DNA from: Acytostelium subglobosum LB1
Taxonomy: Eukaryota; Evosea; Eumycetozoa; Acytosteliales; Acytosteliaceae
Direction: 5' to 3'
DNA: 64,000 bases
Assembly (NCBI RefSeq): GCF_000787575.1
Contig: NW_012236530.1
Coordinates: 1,494,734-1,558,733 of the forward strand
Part shown: positions 34,329 through 46,501 of the stretch, in pieces
Numbering within the stretch: position 1 is the first letter of the stretch
Layout: each line of letters begins with the position of its first letter
The notes under the pieces: model-generated
Database searches by the model: none
The model's input: the letters and a program-made list of their open reading frames with translations, nothing else
Told to the model about the DNA's origin: nothing
Position numbers and translations under genes: made by a program

Positions 34329-36077
34329 TCAGTCACGTATTAAGCACGCGCCAAGATCAGCGCGGTCTCTGACCTGATCATTATCTTGGATCAATGTCCA
34401 TTGATCGTGTTGTATGGAGTATAGATAGTTCCTGCCTTGTCCACCAATGAACATAATGCCAAATGAATTATCAAAGTAGATTAGATTGTGTAGTTCATCA
34501 GTGAGGTACGGACAGTCTTTGAGTATGTGGTTCTCGCCAGATGACAGTGTGTATCGAATGAATGTGCCGACATCGATGAACAGAACGTAGAGGTTGTCTT
34601 GGCCATCGTAGCAACTGACCTGTGGTCGAGTCTAATCCGATATTGTCAAACATCAGGAGGACGTCGGTTATTCGCGTGAGCACATTGAATGTTTTGACGC
34701 AATGCTTGTAGTCCCCTCCAACGATAATGATTGAGTTGGAGTAGCTGTCAATGTGTGTGCTGGCGTTGGACAGTCGCGACGAAAGCTCGCCATATCTCTC
34801 AAACTGCTCCGTTTCCACGTCGAAGCGGTACACACCTTTCAGATCCTTCTCTTTGATGTTCTGGCCTCCGACGATGTAGATGTACTTTTTGCCATCGTAA
34901 CACGCGGACAGATGTTGTACACAATCGACGTCCTTCATGGGTGCGCTGAAGATTCGCCTCTCTGTCAGCGAGCATCGAGACCACGTATTTACTTGAGGGT
35001 TGGCATTGTTCTCATTGCGCCCGCCGCCAAACACATAGATATTGCCAAGTGCGTAGACCACTGAGCAGGTGACAAAGCGGAACAAACGATTGAATGAACC
35101 TTTGAAATTGTCGTCCGATGTCCATATGCGCGTCTCCAGTTCGAACAATGAGAAACGGTCCGCATTCAACGACAGAATGAGCCCATCAAACTCGGTGTCG
35201 GCGGCGGTGGAGAACTTCGACTTAATTGATTTGATGATATTGAAGCATGATTCAATCTGTCTCTTGGTGTCCTTCAACTTGTTGACATTGATCTCGACGA
35301 CATGATCTTTAAGTCGCCTCAATGAAGCATCATCATACGGTACTTGTTGAGCATGTTGATTGTGACGAACGATCATTGACATCAGTTCATCTGATGTTTG
35401 AATACCATGATCAAGGTGATCATGATCATCATGTGATTGTGATTGTGATTGTGATTGAATGTAGTTGATCTTGTTGATAAACTCATCAATTGACTTGCAT
35501 GATGTGATCGAATCAATCAACTTTGTTGTTGCATTATCATCATCAACTTGGTTGTTGTTGTTGATAATGTTGTTGTCTGTTTGAGGACGAGGAACATGTT
35601 AGTTGTTGACTATATGATGTGATTGATCTCATTGATGATGTTGTTGATCGTTGATTGAATGTATAACATCTGAGCATTGATAGGTGTCTTGACCTTGTGC
35701 TCTTGAGCGATGATCACCTTGATCAATTGTTCAAAGTGACTGGTGACTGATGAATGTGTCTGTTGCAATGCTTGATATGATGCAGCACAAAGTTGAAGTG
35801 TCTTCCATAGATGGTCCAACCTCGGTGTACACCATAATGATGATGATGACTGGTTACTATTACTCTCTTTCTCTCTATCATCTATACTCTGTTTAATATT
35901 ATCTATATGTTCAATGCTATGTCCATTATGTACTCTACTCAAACATAAAGGACATAACAACATACTACAATTGAAGCATATCAACTCTGACCTCCTGTTG
36001 TGCACTTTACATGTTGTAGTTGTAGTTGAAGTTGTTGTTATAATTGTATTAATATTATTATTATCTGTCTCCATCAA
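34329..36077 (-). CDS. B-box and kelch-repeat protein, frame disturbed
   Basis: The first part (36077-35611) encodes a B-box: CKVHNRRSELICFNC, CPLC, H..H, followed by a coiled coil. The second part (from about 35,576) has a helical region and kelch motifs: YVFGGGRNENN, IYIVGGQNIKEKDLKGVYRFD, SIIIVGGDYKH, and after a frame change SFGIMFIGGQGRNYLYSI to the stop at 34,329. Two irregularities: the boundary near 35,577-35,610 has a weak GTCAAC donor, a CTAAC branch and CAG acceptor, yet the phases differ by one; and the frame shifts near 34,630 between FDNIGLD and RPQVSCYDGQDN. Both may be sequence errors or mark a decaying gene. Dictyostelids have many B-box/kelch proteins; a ubiquitin-ligase or cytoskeletal role is inference. 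Confidence 0.62.
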
Positions 36078-36134
36078 TTATTATTTAAATATGAATGAAT
36101 GCTCTTGGCCCAGCTTGTGAACTCATTTATTAAT

Positions 36135-37263
36135 TCATTCATTCAAGTCGTCTTGATGATCTTTTGGAATGTTTGAGAGATAACTTAGGTACTCCTCTTT
36201 CCAATTGACCTTGTTTGATTGGGATTGTCCAGCTGGTACAGACGATGACGACATTGAGTTAAGTATAATCGGTGATTTAGGTGTCAATGGTAATTGTTTG
36301 AATGCTGATGTACTTGTTGTTGTGGTTGTTGTTGTTGTAGTTGTAGTTGATGATGATGATGAAGATGGTAATGATGGTGAAGTAGTATTATGTTGAAGTT
36401 GTTGAACATCCTGTTGAAGTCTCTGTCGTAACCTTTCAATCTCCTCCGTATTGATCGACTGTAATGATTGATTGAATATAACTTTACATGATTCCAGTGT
36501 ACTATGATTGATTGATTGATTGATCGATCGTTAGCCAGGACGAACGAATGAACATGAATGAATGAGTACTGAGTACATATACATACCTGTTGATCTTGGA
36601 TATTGACTCTCTCTTTTGTTTGAGTTGTTCACTCATTATTGAGATGAGGGTCTCGCGAGCTTGATGTGGTCGATAGCTGTTTAGTAGATGGTGGAAGTTG
36701 ATGAATAGCAATGATATGTCATCCACTTTCTTCTTGTACTCTTGGGGATTCTCGACAAGTGTCTCGAGCAACTGAAGATAGTTGAATAGTATTGAACGGT
36801 TCAGTTTCTTTAGCTCTTTGATTGGGGAGATGGAGTCGTCTGGATACAACTGCTGAACACCCTGCTCGCTCAAACTTGGCAACACATCAGTCGTGGCATA
36901 AGGTTGTCCAAACATTGAGTATGTAGAGCCTTGTTTAGGCGGCAGTGGTGGTGGCAGAGGTTGCAAGGTCTTTGTAACATTCGTAGGACTTGTAGTTGAT
37001 GTTGTAGTTGTTGTTGTTGTTGTGGCCGCCAAAGTTGGGGACTTTGATGCAGGTGGAGTGAATAGTTGTTTATCATTGTTATTGCTATTGCTATTGAGTG
37101 ATATAGGGTTTAGACCTGGTGTTGATGTTGCTGATGATGACTGTTGTTGTTGTTGTGATTGTTGATGTTGATGTTGATAGTTCAAGTACAACTTGTAGAA
37201 TGGAGGTGGAGGTGGATATGCTGATATGATCACATTCTCACCTTGTTGTTGCTGTTGTTGCAT
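36135..37263 (-). CDS. med7: Mediator complex subunit 7
   Basis: Exons 37263-36587 and 36501-36135 give 347 residues. Hallmarks are the N-terminal YPPPPPFYKLYLNY, then GVQQLYPDD and the core LKKLNRSILFNYLQLLETLV ... LLFINFHHLLNSYRPHQARE followed by MSEQLKQKRESISKINR, the conserved MED7 helices that pair with MED21 in the Mediator middle module. The protein is longer than most because of Gln, Asn and Thr inserts at residues 30-110 and a 120-residue Ser/Thr-rich tail. It acts in the nucleus as part of RNA polymerase II transcription. Confidence 0.95.
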
Positions 37264-37513
37264 TATAATATCTAACTTTTTATGTTGTACTTATCGACAA
37301 GTACATATATACAATATCTGATTGATTGAGACAGATAATGAGATTGAATGATAAGAGAATGTGATGCTCACTCTTCAACTTCATCGAATCAAAAAGTTTG
37401 AACAGACACATCTGGACCTCACTCATTCATCCTTCATTCACTCATTCATATTCATTCATTTGCATGATAGATATAGATAGAGATAGATAGAGATAGAGAT
37501 ATAAGATAACAAT
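37264..37513. promoter_or_regulatory. Shared spacer between divergent MED7 and RabGGTase-alpha genes
   Basis: 250 bp between start codons, holding GATAGATAGAGATA repeats next to the RabGGTase start and CATTCATT runs. It must carry both promoters. Confidence 0.45.
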
Positions 37514-38785
37514 ATGCATGGTGTATTAAAGGTTAAGACAACAGAGGAGAAAGCACGAGCTTTGAAAGAGAAGGAGTTGATAAAGATTGCAGAGTACAGG
37601 GCTATTGTTGATACATATACAAAGCATGTATGTTTGGTTGATTGATTGAATGATTGAATGATTGAATGAATGACTGACTATAACTCTATACATAGAGAGA
37701 ACTGAATGAATACAATGATACAAGTCTTCAGGTGACAAAGAAGGTATTGGAGATCAATCCAGAGTACTACACCGTTTGGAACTATAGAAGAGATACACTT
37801 GTTTACTTTGCAACTGTCAAGTATGTTGGTAGAGTCAATGATAAGGGCAGATAGTGATAAAGACTGACACATGTACACAGACCCAATGAAGACATGCAGA
37901 CATTGTACGCAGCAGAGATGAAGTTCATTGAGGAATGCATTCAGAGATTCACAAAGAGTTACTGGGTATGGTATCATAGGAAGTGGATCTCTGTGCGACA
38001 GGACAAGTGTGATTGGGAGCGTGAGCTAAAGCTATGCAGCAAGTTGTTGGACTTGGACTTGAGAAACTGTAAGTTGATTGATTGATCATGCTCATCTGAC
38101 ACAAACTCACTCATTCATCCATGATCTAGTCCATTGTTGGAGTTATAGACGATTCGTGGGCGAGAAATCAGGCCTGCCATTGGAGAAGGAGTACGCATAT
38201 ACTACAACAAAGATTGAGCAGAACTTCTCAAACTACTCAGCATGGCATCAGCGATCTGCTTTGATACCATTGATGAACACTGAGCCACAACAACTATTCG
38301 AGAAGCTCAAGGAGGAGTTTGAACTGGTTAGGAATGCAGTCTTCACTGAGCCAAAGGATCAGAGCTCTTGGATCTATCACAAATGGCTGGTTGGAACCAT
38401 GAAAGCGTAAGTTAGATCAATCAAACTGTCAGGTGGCACATGGACTGACCACGACCAACAATCACCCAACAGTATTCCAGGATGCGATTACAAAGAAGTG
38501 TTCAACGCAGAGGTTGAGGCCATTAACGAACTGATTGAGATTGAGCCAGATTGTAAATGTATGTGTATACCATCAATCATTGACAACATGGTCATCCCAG
38601 CACCAGGGTTACTTACACATCCATTCAACATAAAAGGGCCAATCTATACATTACTGACATTGAAGTTGGACCTTGGATGTGATGCCACTGAACTTCGTCC
38701 ATTGATTGACAAGCTTAAACTCATTGATCCAGATCACATCAACTACTACCTGTCGTTGGAACAACAACTGATCAACAGTAACTAA
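37514..38785 (+). CDS. Rab geranylgeranyltransferase alpha subunit
   Basis: Six exons (37514-37627, 37696-37820, 37881-38068, 38130-38406, 38473-38558, 38637-38785) keep one frame and give 312 residues. The start MHGVLKVKTTEEKARALKEKE is typical of the family. Prenyltransferase-alpha repeats are plain: NPEYYTVWNYRRD, SYWVWYHRKW, HCWSYRRFV, NYSAWHQRSAL, DQSSWIYHKWL, each with the W-x-x-R/K signature. The last short intron restores CKWP-IYTLLTLK, the conserved motif after repeat 5. It forms a dimer with the beta subunit and, with Rab escort protein, prenylates Rab GTPases. The protein lacks the Ig-like and LRR domains of mammalian subunits, as in yeast Bet4. Confidence 0.93.
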
Positions 38786-38861
38786 ATCATGATATTCACA
38801 GTACTTTACACAAACGCATCATATGGATTGATTGATTGATAGTATCGGTCGGTCGGTTTTA

Positions 38862-39582
38862 TTAACAGTGATGATGGGCAGCCTCAGCGATGAAATTAGT
38901 GACATCACAGGCATGCGAGATGTTGCTGCAGTGACTGGAAGCGAGGGTGATGGTCTTCTTGGTGGAGATACGGCCAGCCATGAGGGTCTGGAGGTCTGGG
39001 TTGATCATGCGATCGTTGGCAGAGATCTGGTACCAGGATGGCTTGGTCTTCCAGGCTGGCACGCCAGAGGGCTCGGAGAAACACTTAAAGTTTGGTGGGC
39101 TTCTGTGCGTGGGCCATGGCAGTGGCGAGACACTCGTCAATGTCTGGACACATGTTCTCACGGAATGCAGAGATGGCGTAGGTGGTGAATCCGCTGGCAT
39201 CTGGGACGATGAAGCCGAGGCCGGGGGCTGGGTCCTTCATGGCACCGAGAGTCATCAGAGACTCTCCCTGATCTGGAACGAATGCGGCGATATAGACGAG
39301 ACCGATGACCTTGTCAGAGTTGCCAGCGCCAGTGATGATCATACCACCGTATGAGTGACCGACCAGGATGCTTGGACCATCGAGTGAGGCAACCAATTGG
39401 TTCACACGCTCAATATCATCAGTGAGTGATGTGGCGAGGTTCTGAACGGCACGGACATTGTATCCCTTGGCGAGCAGTCCCAAAGTGACCTTGCTCCAGA
39501 TTGAGCCCTCACCCCATGATCCATGGACCAGGATGATGTTTGGCTTTACGGTGGCGGTAGTAGGAGTAGTGATTGGTTCCAT
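38862..39582 (-). CDS. Alpha/beta hydrolase (EstC/salicylate-esterase-like), with one frame shift
   Basis: From the Met at 39582: NIILVHGSWGEGSIW (oxyanion loop), ILVGHSYGGMIITGAG (nucleophile elbow, GHSYGG), VYIAAFVPDQGES; then, after a +1 shift near 39,090 (an extra A in ACCAAACTT), the C-terminal half gives PSGVPAWKTKPSWYQISAND, MINPDLQTLMA and ASSHCSNISHACDVT, with the expected acid and His of the triad. About 240 residues in total, normal for this family of small esterases/lyases. The frame break is a single base in an A-run and may be a sequence error; if real the enzyme lacks its catalytic His. Its 3' end converges with the RabGGTase gene. Confidence 0.75.
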
Positions 39583-40354
39583 TTTATGTGTATGTGTAAG
39601 TGTAAGTATATGTTTATATTTGATGTTTGAATGAATGATCAACTAATGATGACCGTGCTTATTTATGAATCATTCAGCTGTCACCGGTGAAGTAAAGATC
39701 TATCTTCGTATTCGGTGTTAACCAACAACCCATCACATGGTCCACACCTCAATATCCAAGGAGGGTCGTCTGAGATTAATGGACCAAGGGGGGGAAATTA
39801 CAAATATCCGTTTGATCACGGTCGACGTCGTTTGATCATGTGACCTCACACCTAATTGGCCCCTTTTCTCACTACGAAGTAGGTCCAAGACCCCCTTTTC
39901 CTCATCACAGTCTACTAATAAATCATCAACTTTACAAGTTCAGAAATCAATTGGAATCGTCTTTGCAGTTTTATAATATCTATTTTGTTTTACGAACGAG
40001 AGGTAAGATGGCTACACTCAATCATTCAATCAGATAGATGACATTGGTCACATGTGGAACCATACCCTGGGGTGGGGTGTGTCTATGTTAGTGATCGCTC
40101 ATACTTGAGAAACGAACGAAAGAACAAACGAACGAGTTAACTGAACTAAAGTGTTTGATTGATGACATTTATTACTAGCATGTTACTGGAAGAAATAAAG
40201 AAGGAAGGTAGGGAAGGAGGATGTGTGTGATGATGGCGAGGAGGGTGGTCCAAACCAATAGACGACATTTGAGGACGTTCGGACGTCCACTGAAATATGA
40301 TTGATGGTGATGATGTGATGATGTGAGTGAGTATCCAGGGCAGACCTGGACATA
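39583..40354. other. Spacer between hydrolase and CSE1 genes
   Basis: 770 bp. It holds the hydrolase promoter (nearest 39583), a GTTTGATCACGG / GTTTGATCATGTG pair of near-repeats at 39,809-39,843 (plus strand), and the 3' UTR of CSE1. No gene seen. Confidence 0.5.
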
Positions 40355-43300
40355 TTACTGAAGGAGCCTCTGAAGGTCTTGACACTTCTCCATGAGAGGA
40401 GCAAACACTTGACGATTAGCAACATAGAGTGGCAGGAACTTCTCACGGAAGAAGATGGCAGCGTCGGGGATTTGAGGGATTGGATCGGTGTCCTCCTTCT
40501 TGGTGAATTGGAGCTGTGTGAATGTGGGCACGTATCCATCGGGTGTCTCGGCATCAATGTAGCTGGGCTCACTCGACTGGATTCCGTTGCTGGTGTTGGC
40601 GTTGGTCAGCACCTGGTACTGACACTGGGCAATGTTGACCCAGGAGTCGGGCATCGTCGAGAACATCTCGTTGCTGCAGAGCATGTGTGTCATGCCCACC
40701 GAGATGATCTTCTTCTCGATTGGTCCGGAGACCTTGCCACAGATGACCATCCACACCTTGGTGATGACGTCTGCCCACAGACCGGCACGCACCGAGTTGA
40801 TGATATTGATTGTCTCTGCAATGCCAATCTTGTTGATGAACACTCCCAAGAACACAATGAAGCATCTCAACAACTTGTCAGTCTTGTGTCTTGCAATGCG
40901 CTGGAAAGTGACCTGGAATATCAATGGAACAAACTTTTGGTATTGAGCACTTTGAATAAATGATTGATTGATTGAGTGAGGGAGTGATTGTTAGTATGGG
41001 ACAGGCATTGACGACTTGGATGTTGTTGTTCGACTATCTTACAATTCGAGATTCTCGACTATTGACTCGAGCAAGTAGAAGCCCTCGTGGTCGTTGGTGG
41101 CAGAGTCCACAAGCACCTTGTATACTCCGAGAATTGGCTCCAAGTGGTTGTTCTGTACGATGTATGTTCCGTCACGCTTGAAGAACGCCTGGAAGAGACG
41201 GACGAGTGCTGGCACGTTTGCCTGACGCATCCACTGCGCTGGTGTGTAGAGTATTGGTATCATGGATCTGTATGGAGCGAGGTACTGAGCGTCGGCATTC
41301 TCCACAAGGATGGCCAGCAGCTGGTAGGTGTATGGCGCAAACTCCTGAACGTCCTTCTGCAGAACGGCGTTGACCAGTGGGATGACCGTCTGGAATACGT
41401 TGGGCTGGCCGGCAAAGGACTTGAGCAGTGAGCCAATGACCTCGAAGCAGTAATGGTTGAATGAGTGGTTCGATGGGTTGTCAATCTCGGCCATGAGGAT
41501 CGAAGTGAACTTGCCGAGCAGCTCAGTGGTCGTGCCTACGTCCACCTTGCCAATCATCATGAGGACGATACGAACGATCGCGCGCATCGTACGCTCGTTC
41601 TGCTTGGAGCTTGGGAAGCTGAACACGTTGACCAATGGCAGAAGGATATCGCCCAGCACCGAGCGGATAAACTCGGCCGACAGTCTGGGCACACCATTGT
41701 CCTTGACAGTGAGCAGACGGTCGATGCAGGTGGAGGCGTAGGTGTGGATGACGTGGTCTGGGTTGGACAGACACAGCACACAGAGCTGGAGCAACTGGGG
41801 GTAGATCTCGGCGGGCAACTGCTGGCGGAAGATTGTGATGAACTTGAGACAGTCGGCGACCAGGATTGGTTGCACGCCCTTGGTGTTCTGGAGCACGGGC
41901 ACCACCTCGGCCTTGAAGAACTCGACGACGGGCACGCCAGCGGTACTGTCCGTCTTGATGGCCAGTGCAGTCACCAGGAAGATGGCGCTGTCCTTGGACA
42001 GCCAGTTCTCCTGTGGGTTGGCACGATAGTGCTGCAGCAGCTGGTTGATGTCCACAGAGATGAGCTGGGTCACCTGCGTCTCAAAGTACTTGCGCAGGCC
42101 CTTGACCAACTCGATGGCGGCACGACGACGAGTGTCGCTGTCACTGCCCTCGATATCACGTCGCATGTATTCCGCAGCGTTGTCCTCGTAGAGCTCCAGA
42201 TCAGACTCGCGCAGCTTGATGTTTGGCGTGACGATGCACGAACATATCTGTTTCAGTGTGTCCTCTTGCTGGAACAGGTTGTGCTGAATGCTCATGCTCA
42301 CTGTGCTGAGGAACTTCAATGAAGCAAAGATCAACGGATCATTCTTGATAGCGTTCGACGTCTGAGACAACAGACTCCAGACGCTTGTAACAAATGGTTG
42401 GAGGTAGTTGAGGAACACCTCATCGTATCGCTGAGTGTACAAGTTAAGAATCTCGCATATCTCTGTATGAATCAAGTTCAACAATGATGGGTCTTCATCA
42501 CTCTGCCATTGATTGAATGAATGGTTAGTGATCATGTCTCCTCGAGACTACTCCAGACGGGAACATACCTTTGAATCGACCAACTGTGGACAGTTTGATT
42601 GGTATTGGAGATAGAATTGGAACTCTTTGGTGAAGTTGCCAAGGTTGTCCTCAAAGAACTCTGCAATGTCAACGTTGCTGATTGAATGGAATATCTCAAG
42701 CATCGACAAGATTGCTGTGAACAATAGCTTCAACTGATCTCCAGTCAAATCCTTTGTCTCTCTAATCACATTGCCTGTTTTCTGTTGTCGACCGAACGAT
42801 TGATTGATTAGTATGATTGATCACTCGGACTCAATGTTACACAACATACCAGGAGCAACTCAAGGTATGGAGTTGGGAAGATTAGGAGGATATACTTGAG
42901 CTCGAGCATTACGGCGTTGGTTGGTGTTGTGTCTTTGTAGCGCTTGAAGAGTGAGCTGAGTGTTTGGAGTACGGGATTCACCACTGTGTAGTCGTTGCTG
43001 TGCAGCTTGGTGATGAGCTCGGGCAGCAGCGTGGGCCAGTCGTTGGGGAACTCTGCGTCACCGATAACGGTGAGCGCCTCCATCATCATTGACTGTAAGA
43101 GTGGTGGCAGCGTGATCAACAATGAAATGATGACCTGCTTGATGGTGTCCTTGTCCTTGCGCGAGATTGGGTTCTCGGTGGTGTCTGTGTCCCTCCAATT
43201 CTCCTTTACATGGTTCTTGAACTGGATGGCGGCGAGCAATCTAACGTTCAAATCCACCGACGATGCCTCTATGATCTTCATCATCTTTACCAATGATTCG

Positions 43301-43473
43301 TCAGTCTTTAGAAACGCCAATACCTTTTTAGTGGCTGATTAGTTAGTTGGTAACAACATGATTAGTATGATTGAGTGATTGAGTGATGAGTGATACCTAC
43401 CTTCATCTCTTTGTTGTGTGTTTGGGCTATTAGCGCTAGCTAACAAGTTAACCAATTGATCAAGTTCTGACAT
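40355..43473 (-). CDS. CSE1/CAS (exportin-2), importin-alpha re-exporter
   Basis: Five exons (43473-43401, 43334-42850, 42781-42569, 42502-41043, 40949-40355) give 941 residues, close to the usual 960-970. The N-terminus has the importin-beta HEAT pattern with AAIQFKNHVKENW; further marks are MMMEALTVIGDAEFPNDWP and LLPELITKL, the middle CSE1 domain, then the C-terminal CAS/CSE domain with GFYLLESIVENLEF AQYQKFVPLIFQVTFQRI and NSVRAGLWADVI. The last acceptor (after TTCAAAG) was chosen because it restores the AQYQKF residues and the frame. CSE1 with RanGTP returns importin-alpha to the cytoplasm. The final residues VFAPLMEKCQDLQRLLQ are typical. Confidence 0.93.
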
Positions 43474-44611
43474 AATATTTGATTGATTGATTGAATGTAT
43501 GAACGAACGAATGTATGAATGAATGATACGATAATGAATGAGCACTAAGTATAAGGCAAGGTGAACAGTGTTGTCGTGTGTGTGTATGTGTTTGTGTGAA
43601 TGATGATGAGGGTGTTGAACAACAATGAAGTGCACTCACGTCTTTCGATTTAACTTCAAAAGTTACATGTTCCCTCCTTTTTTCAGACGAGCTTTTCAAA
43701 AGTGTCAACTTCGTGGACCATGCTGACCTGTTGCCAACTCACTAGGGAGCAACAAGTGATCATAAAGAGATGGAGACAGAGAAAGAGACGACTAGTTTGG
43801 GATTGTTTGGTGAGGTTGATGGTCGTGTTGTTTGTCGGGTTTATTCATTATATAGTCAGGGTAAGTAGTTCGGAGTGGGCGATGGTGATTGGGTGAGGGT
43901 GTTAATTTGATTGGTGAATCAAGTAGCGATAATGAATAAACAAAAGTCAGGGCAATTGGTTGAGTGAAGTGAAGGGTTGAGGAGAGTAGGGGAAGAGAGT
44001 ATGTGCTTGGTAACCTGAGGGAGGGCATCGTCTGGAGCCTCGCATCTCAAAGTATGTGCTGAGTTAAGTTGTGTTGAGTTTGAATTGGGTTGGTTGGATT
44101 GGTTGAGTTTGTTGGATTGGTTGGATTGGTTGCTTGGTGGATCGGTGGTTGGGTTCTTACATACAGGCGATGGGGAGGTGAAAGCTGATTGTTGTTTGTT
44201 TGTTGTTGGTTTGAATGTTTGTAGTTTGTTTGTTTGTAGTTGTTTGTTTGGTTATGCTAGTCTCTTCACAGATTGCGTAATGGAAGTGATGAGCCTATGA
44301 GAGCGAGCTGGTGGGATGGACGGGGAGGTGGATGGATGGTGATATATGATTGATGGATTGAATATTGAAGGATATATATGTTTGATTGATATTGATATTG
44401 ATATTGATTATGATTAATGTTGTTGATACTGAATAATATTGATTGGATGAGTGTTGGAGATTGATTGAATATTAATTGATTGAATGATGGTTGAATGAAT
44501 AGAGTTGATGGAGTTGTTATGATTGGTATGTGTATGTGTGTAGCCATCGTTTGTTCGACAAAGGCAGGTGGAGGATGATGGTGATGGAGATGGAATATTC
44601 GGGTTCGCTAT
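43474..44611. other. Long G/T-rich spacer upstream of CSE1
   Basis: 1.1 kb. Contains TTGGATTGGTTG repeats around 44,080-44,160 and TTGTTTGTTTG around 44,190-44,250, then ATTGATATTGATATTGATT near 44,385-44,410. Open frames here encode only low-complexity Trp/Leu/Gly or Ser/His runs and are not genes. An untranslated leader or non-coding RNA cannot be ruled out. Confidence 0.5.
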
Positions 44612-46105
44612 TTACACAGCATAGAGTGACTTGTCAATGACGGGTGGGATTGGCTTGATCTCAGTGCCCAACTCCTGCTCGATCTTGTGCAACGAGAAAC
44701 GGTCTTCGTAGGTGATGAGGTTGATGGCGAGACCGAGATGGCCGAAACGACCCGAACGACCAATGCGATGGAGGTAGGTCTCAGAGTGCTTGGGGAAATC
44801 AAAGTTGATGACGACGTTGACGTCCTGGATATCAATGCCTCTGGTGAAGAGGTCGGACGAGACGAGGTTGCGGCAGTGGCCGTTCCTAAAGTCGTGGAAC
44901 ACGCGGTTGCGGTGCGCCTGCAGCATCTTGGCGTGGATGTAGAAGCACGAGTAGCCGAGGTCGGTGATCTTCTTGGCCAGCAGCTCCACGCGGTTGACGG
45001 AATTACAAAAGATGATCGACTGGTTGATCTGCAGTTTGGAGAAGAGCGTGTTGAGGCAGTGAATCTTCTGGCGCTCCTCGACGAATGCGTAGTATTGCGT
45101 GACTCCCTTGAGTGTGAGCTCGTCCATCAGGTTGATCTCGTACGACTTTGAGAGGTAGGCGTCCTTGAAGGCCTTGACCGTGACGGGGAATGTCGCGGAG
45201 AACAACAATATCTGTCGGCTAGATGGTAGGAATTGAATCAATTGTTCGATCAAAGGTTGGAACTCTGGTGATAACAGTTTGTCGGCCTGAGGAATACATG
45301 TTAATATGTGTCAGCTGATAAGTCACGTGATCTATTTCGATCAGCTGATCAGTCATGTGATCAAAGACATACCTCATCCATGATGATTGTCTGGCAGTTT
45401 GAAAGGTTGGCAACGTTCTTTTGGGCCAAATCAAGAACTCTTCCAGGAGTGGCCACCAATATATGTACAGTTTCGTAGAGTCTCATAATGTCATCCTTCA
45501 AGCTAGTGCCTCCAGTCGTGGCCATCACCTTGACATTCATATATTTACCTAGTTCTTTGCACACCTGTGATGTCTGCAATGCGAGCTCTCTTGTTGGGAC
45601 CAAGATCAAGACTGAATGAATGAATGATCATACAATGTTAACATCTATCTCTGTTGCTGTAGCTGCTATTGCTGTTGCCTGCTTCATTCATTCTTACCTT
45701 GGATATAGTTCTTTGTTGGATCTGTTTTCTCGAGTGCTGGGATGAGGAAGGAGGCAGTCTTACCGGTACCGTTCTTGGCTCTTGCCATGATGTCCTTGCC
45801 TGCGAGTGCGATTGGGATCGCCTTCTCCTGTATGGGTGAGGGTCTTACATAACCCTTCTCGTAGATGCCTCTCAGCAGGTCTCTCTTCAAATGCAGATCG
45901 TCAAACTCATTTCCCTCTGTTGCTGTCACATCTTCAGTCTGCTTCCTCTCGTCCTTCTTTGGTAAGATCAAATTGTCCTTCCAATTGTTGTCGTCAACAA
46001 TAGGGCTGTATACATTATATCATGTGATGTTGATGTTAGTTCGATCGATTGTCATCTCTGGAAGATCAGTCAGGACACATACACAGTGGATGTTGTGGAA
46101 GACAT
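44612..46105 (-). CDS. dhh1: DEAD-box RNA helicase DDX6/Dhh1 (Rck/p54)
   Basis: Four exons (46105-46083, 46005-45698, 45611-45373, 45286-44612) give 414 residues. Motifs in order: [19 protein letters not shown] with the Q motif [13 protein letters not shown], motif [14 protein letters not shown], Ia [17 protein letters not shown] as DE|AD with an intron exactly in the middle, III SATFP, then RGIDIQ and [29 protein letters not shown] together with [13 protein letters not shown] is diagnostic for DDX6/Dhh1 rather than eIF4A. It is a decapping activator and translational repressor in P bodies. The first exon is only 23 bp. Almost no N- or C-terminal extension is present. Confidence 0.95.
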
Positions 46106-46501
46106 GTATATGTTTCTTTGCTAGGTTGTGATAAGTGTGTCGCGTCTAAGATGATGGATTGATTGATTATATTGATTGATTGTATGTTTGTGTTTGGATT
46201 GATATTGATTGCTTGATGATTGATATCTTGTTAGATAATGATGATGTTGTTGATATAGTGTGAGATAAAGAAGAATGGATACAAGGTGTGCTTGATGAAC
46301 CCTTGGTTAGTTGGGTCTCTTCACTCACACATAACTTAAATTAATTTTATTCGCAATTCACGCAAGTTGTTGATGTTCGATCTCATCGCATTGAATGAAT
46401 GAATGAATGAACAAGTTGAGATACAATGATGTAATAGGTATAAGAGTACATGTATACAAGTATTTGTAGTTGTACTTGTATTTATTGAATGATTACTTTA
46501 C
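46106..46501. other. Spacer between DDX6 and the Cys-rich gene
   Basis: About 400 bp of AT-rich DNA with ATTGATTG and TGAATGAATG repeats. Holds the DDX6 promoter and the 3' UTR of the Cys-rich gene. No gene seen. Confidence 0.5.

Noticed and set aside
37441-37500. GATAGATAGAGATA run as a specific GATA-factor site cluster
   Set aside because: Short microsatellite upstream of RabGGTase; a factor site cannot be separated from a simple repeat.
41465-42322. 285-residue plus-strand frame opposite CSE1
   Set aside because: Antisense shadow with no family features, while the minus strand encodes a well-conserved CSE1.
44085-44300. Trp/Leu/Gly-rich frame suggesting a small membrane protein
   Set aside because: Encoded by TTGGATTGG tandem repeats; no conserved feature and no good start context.
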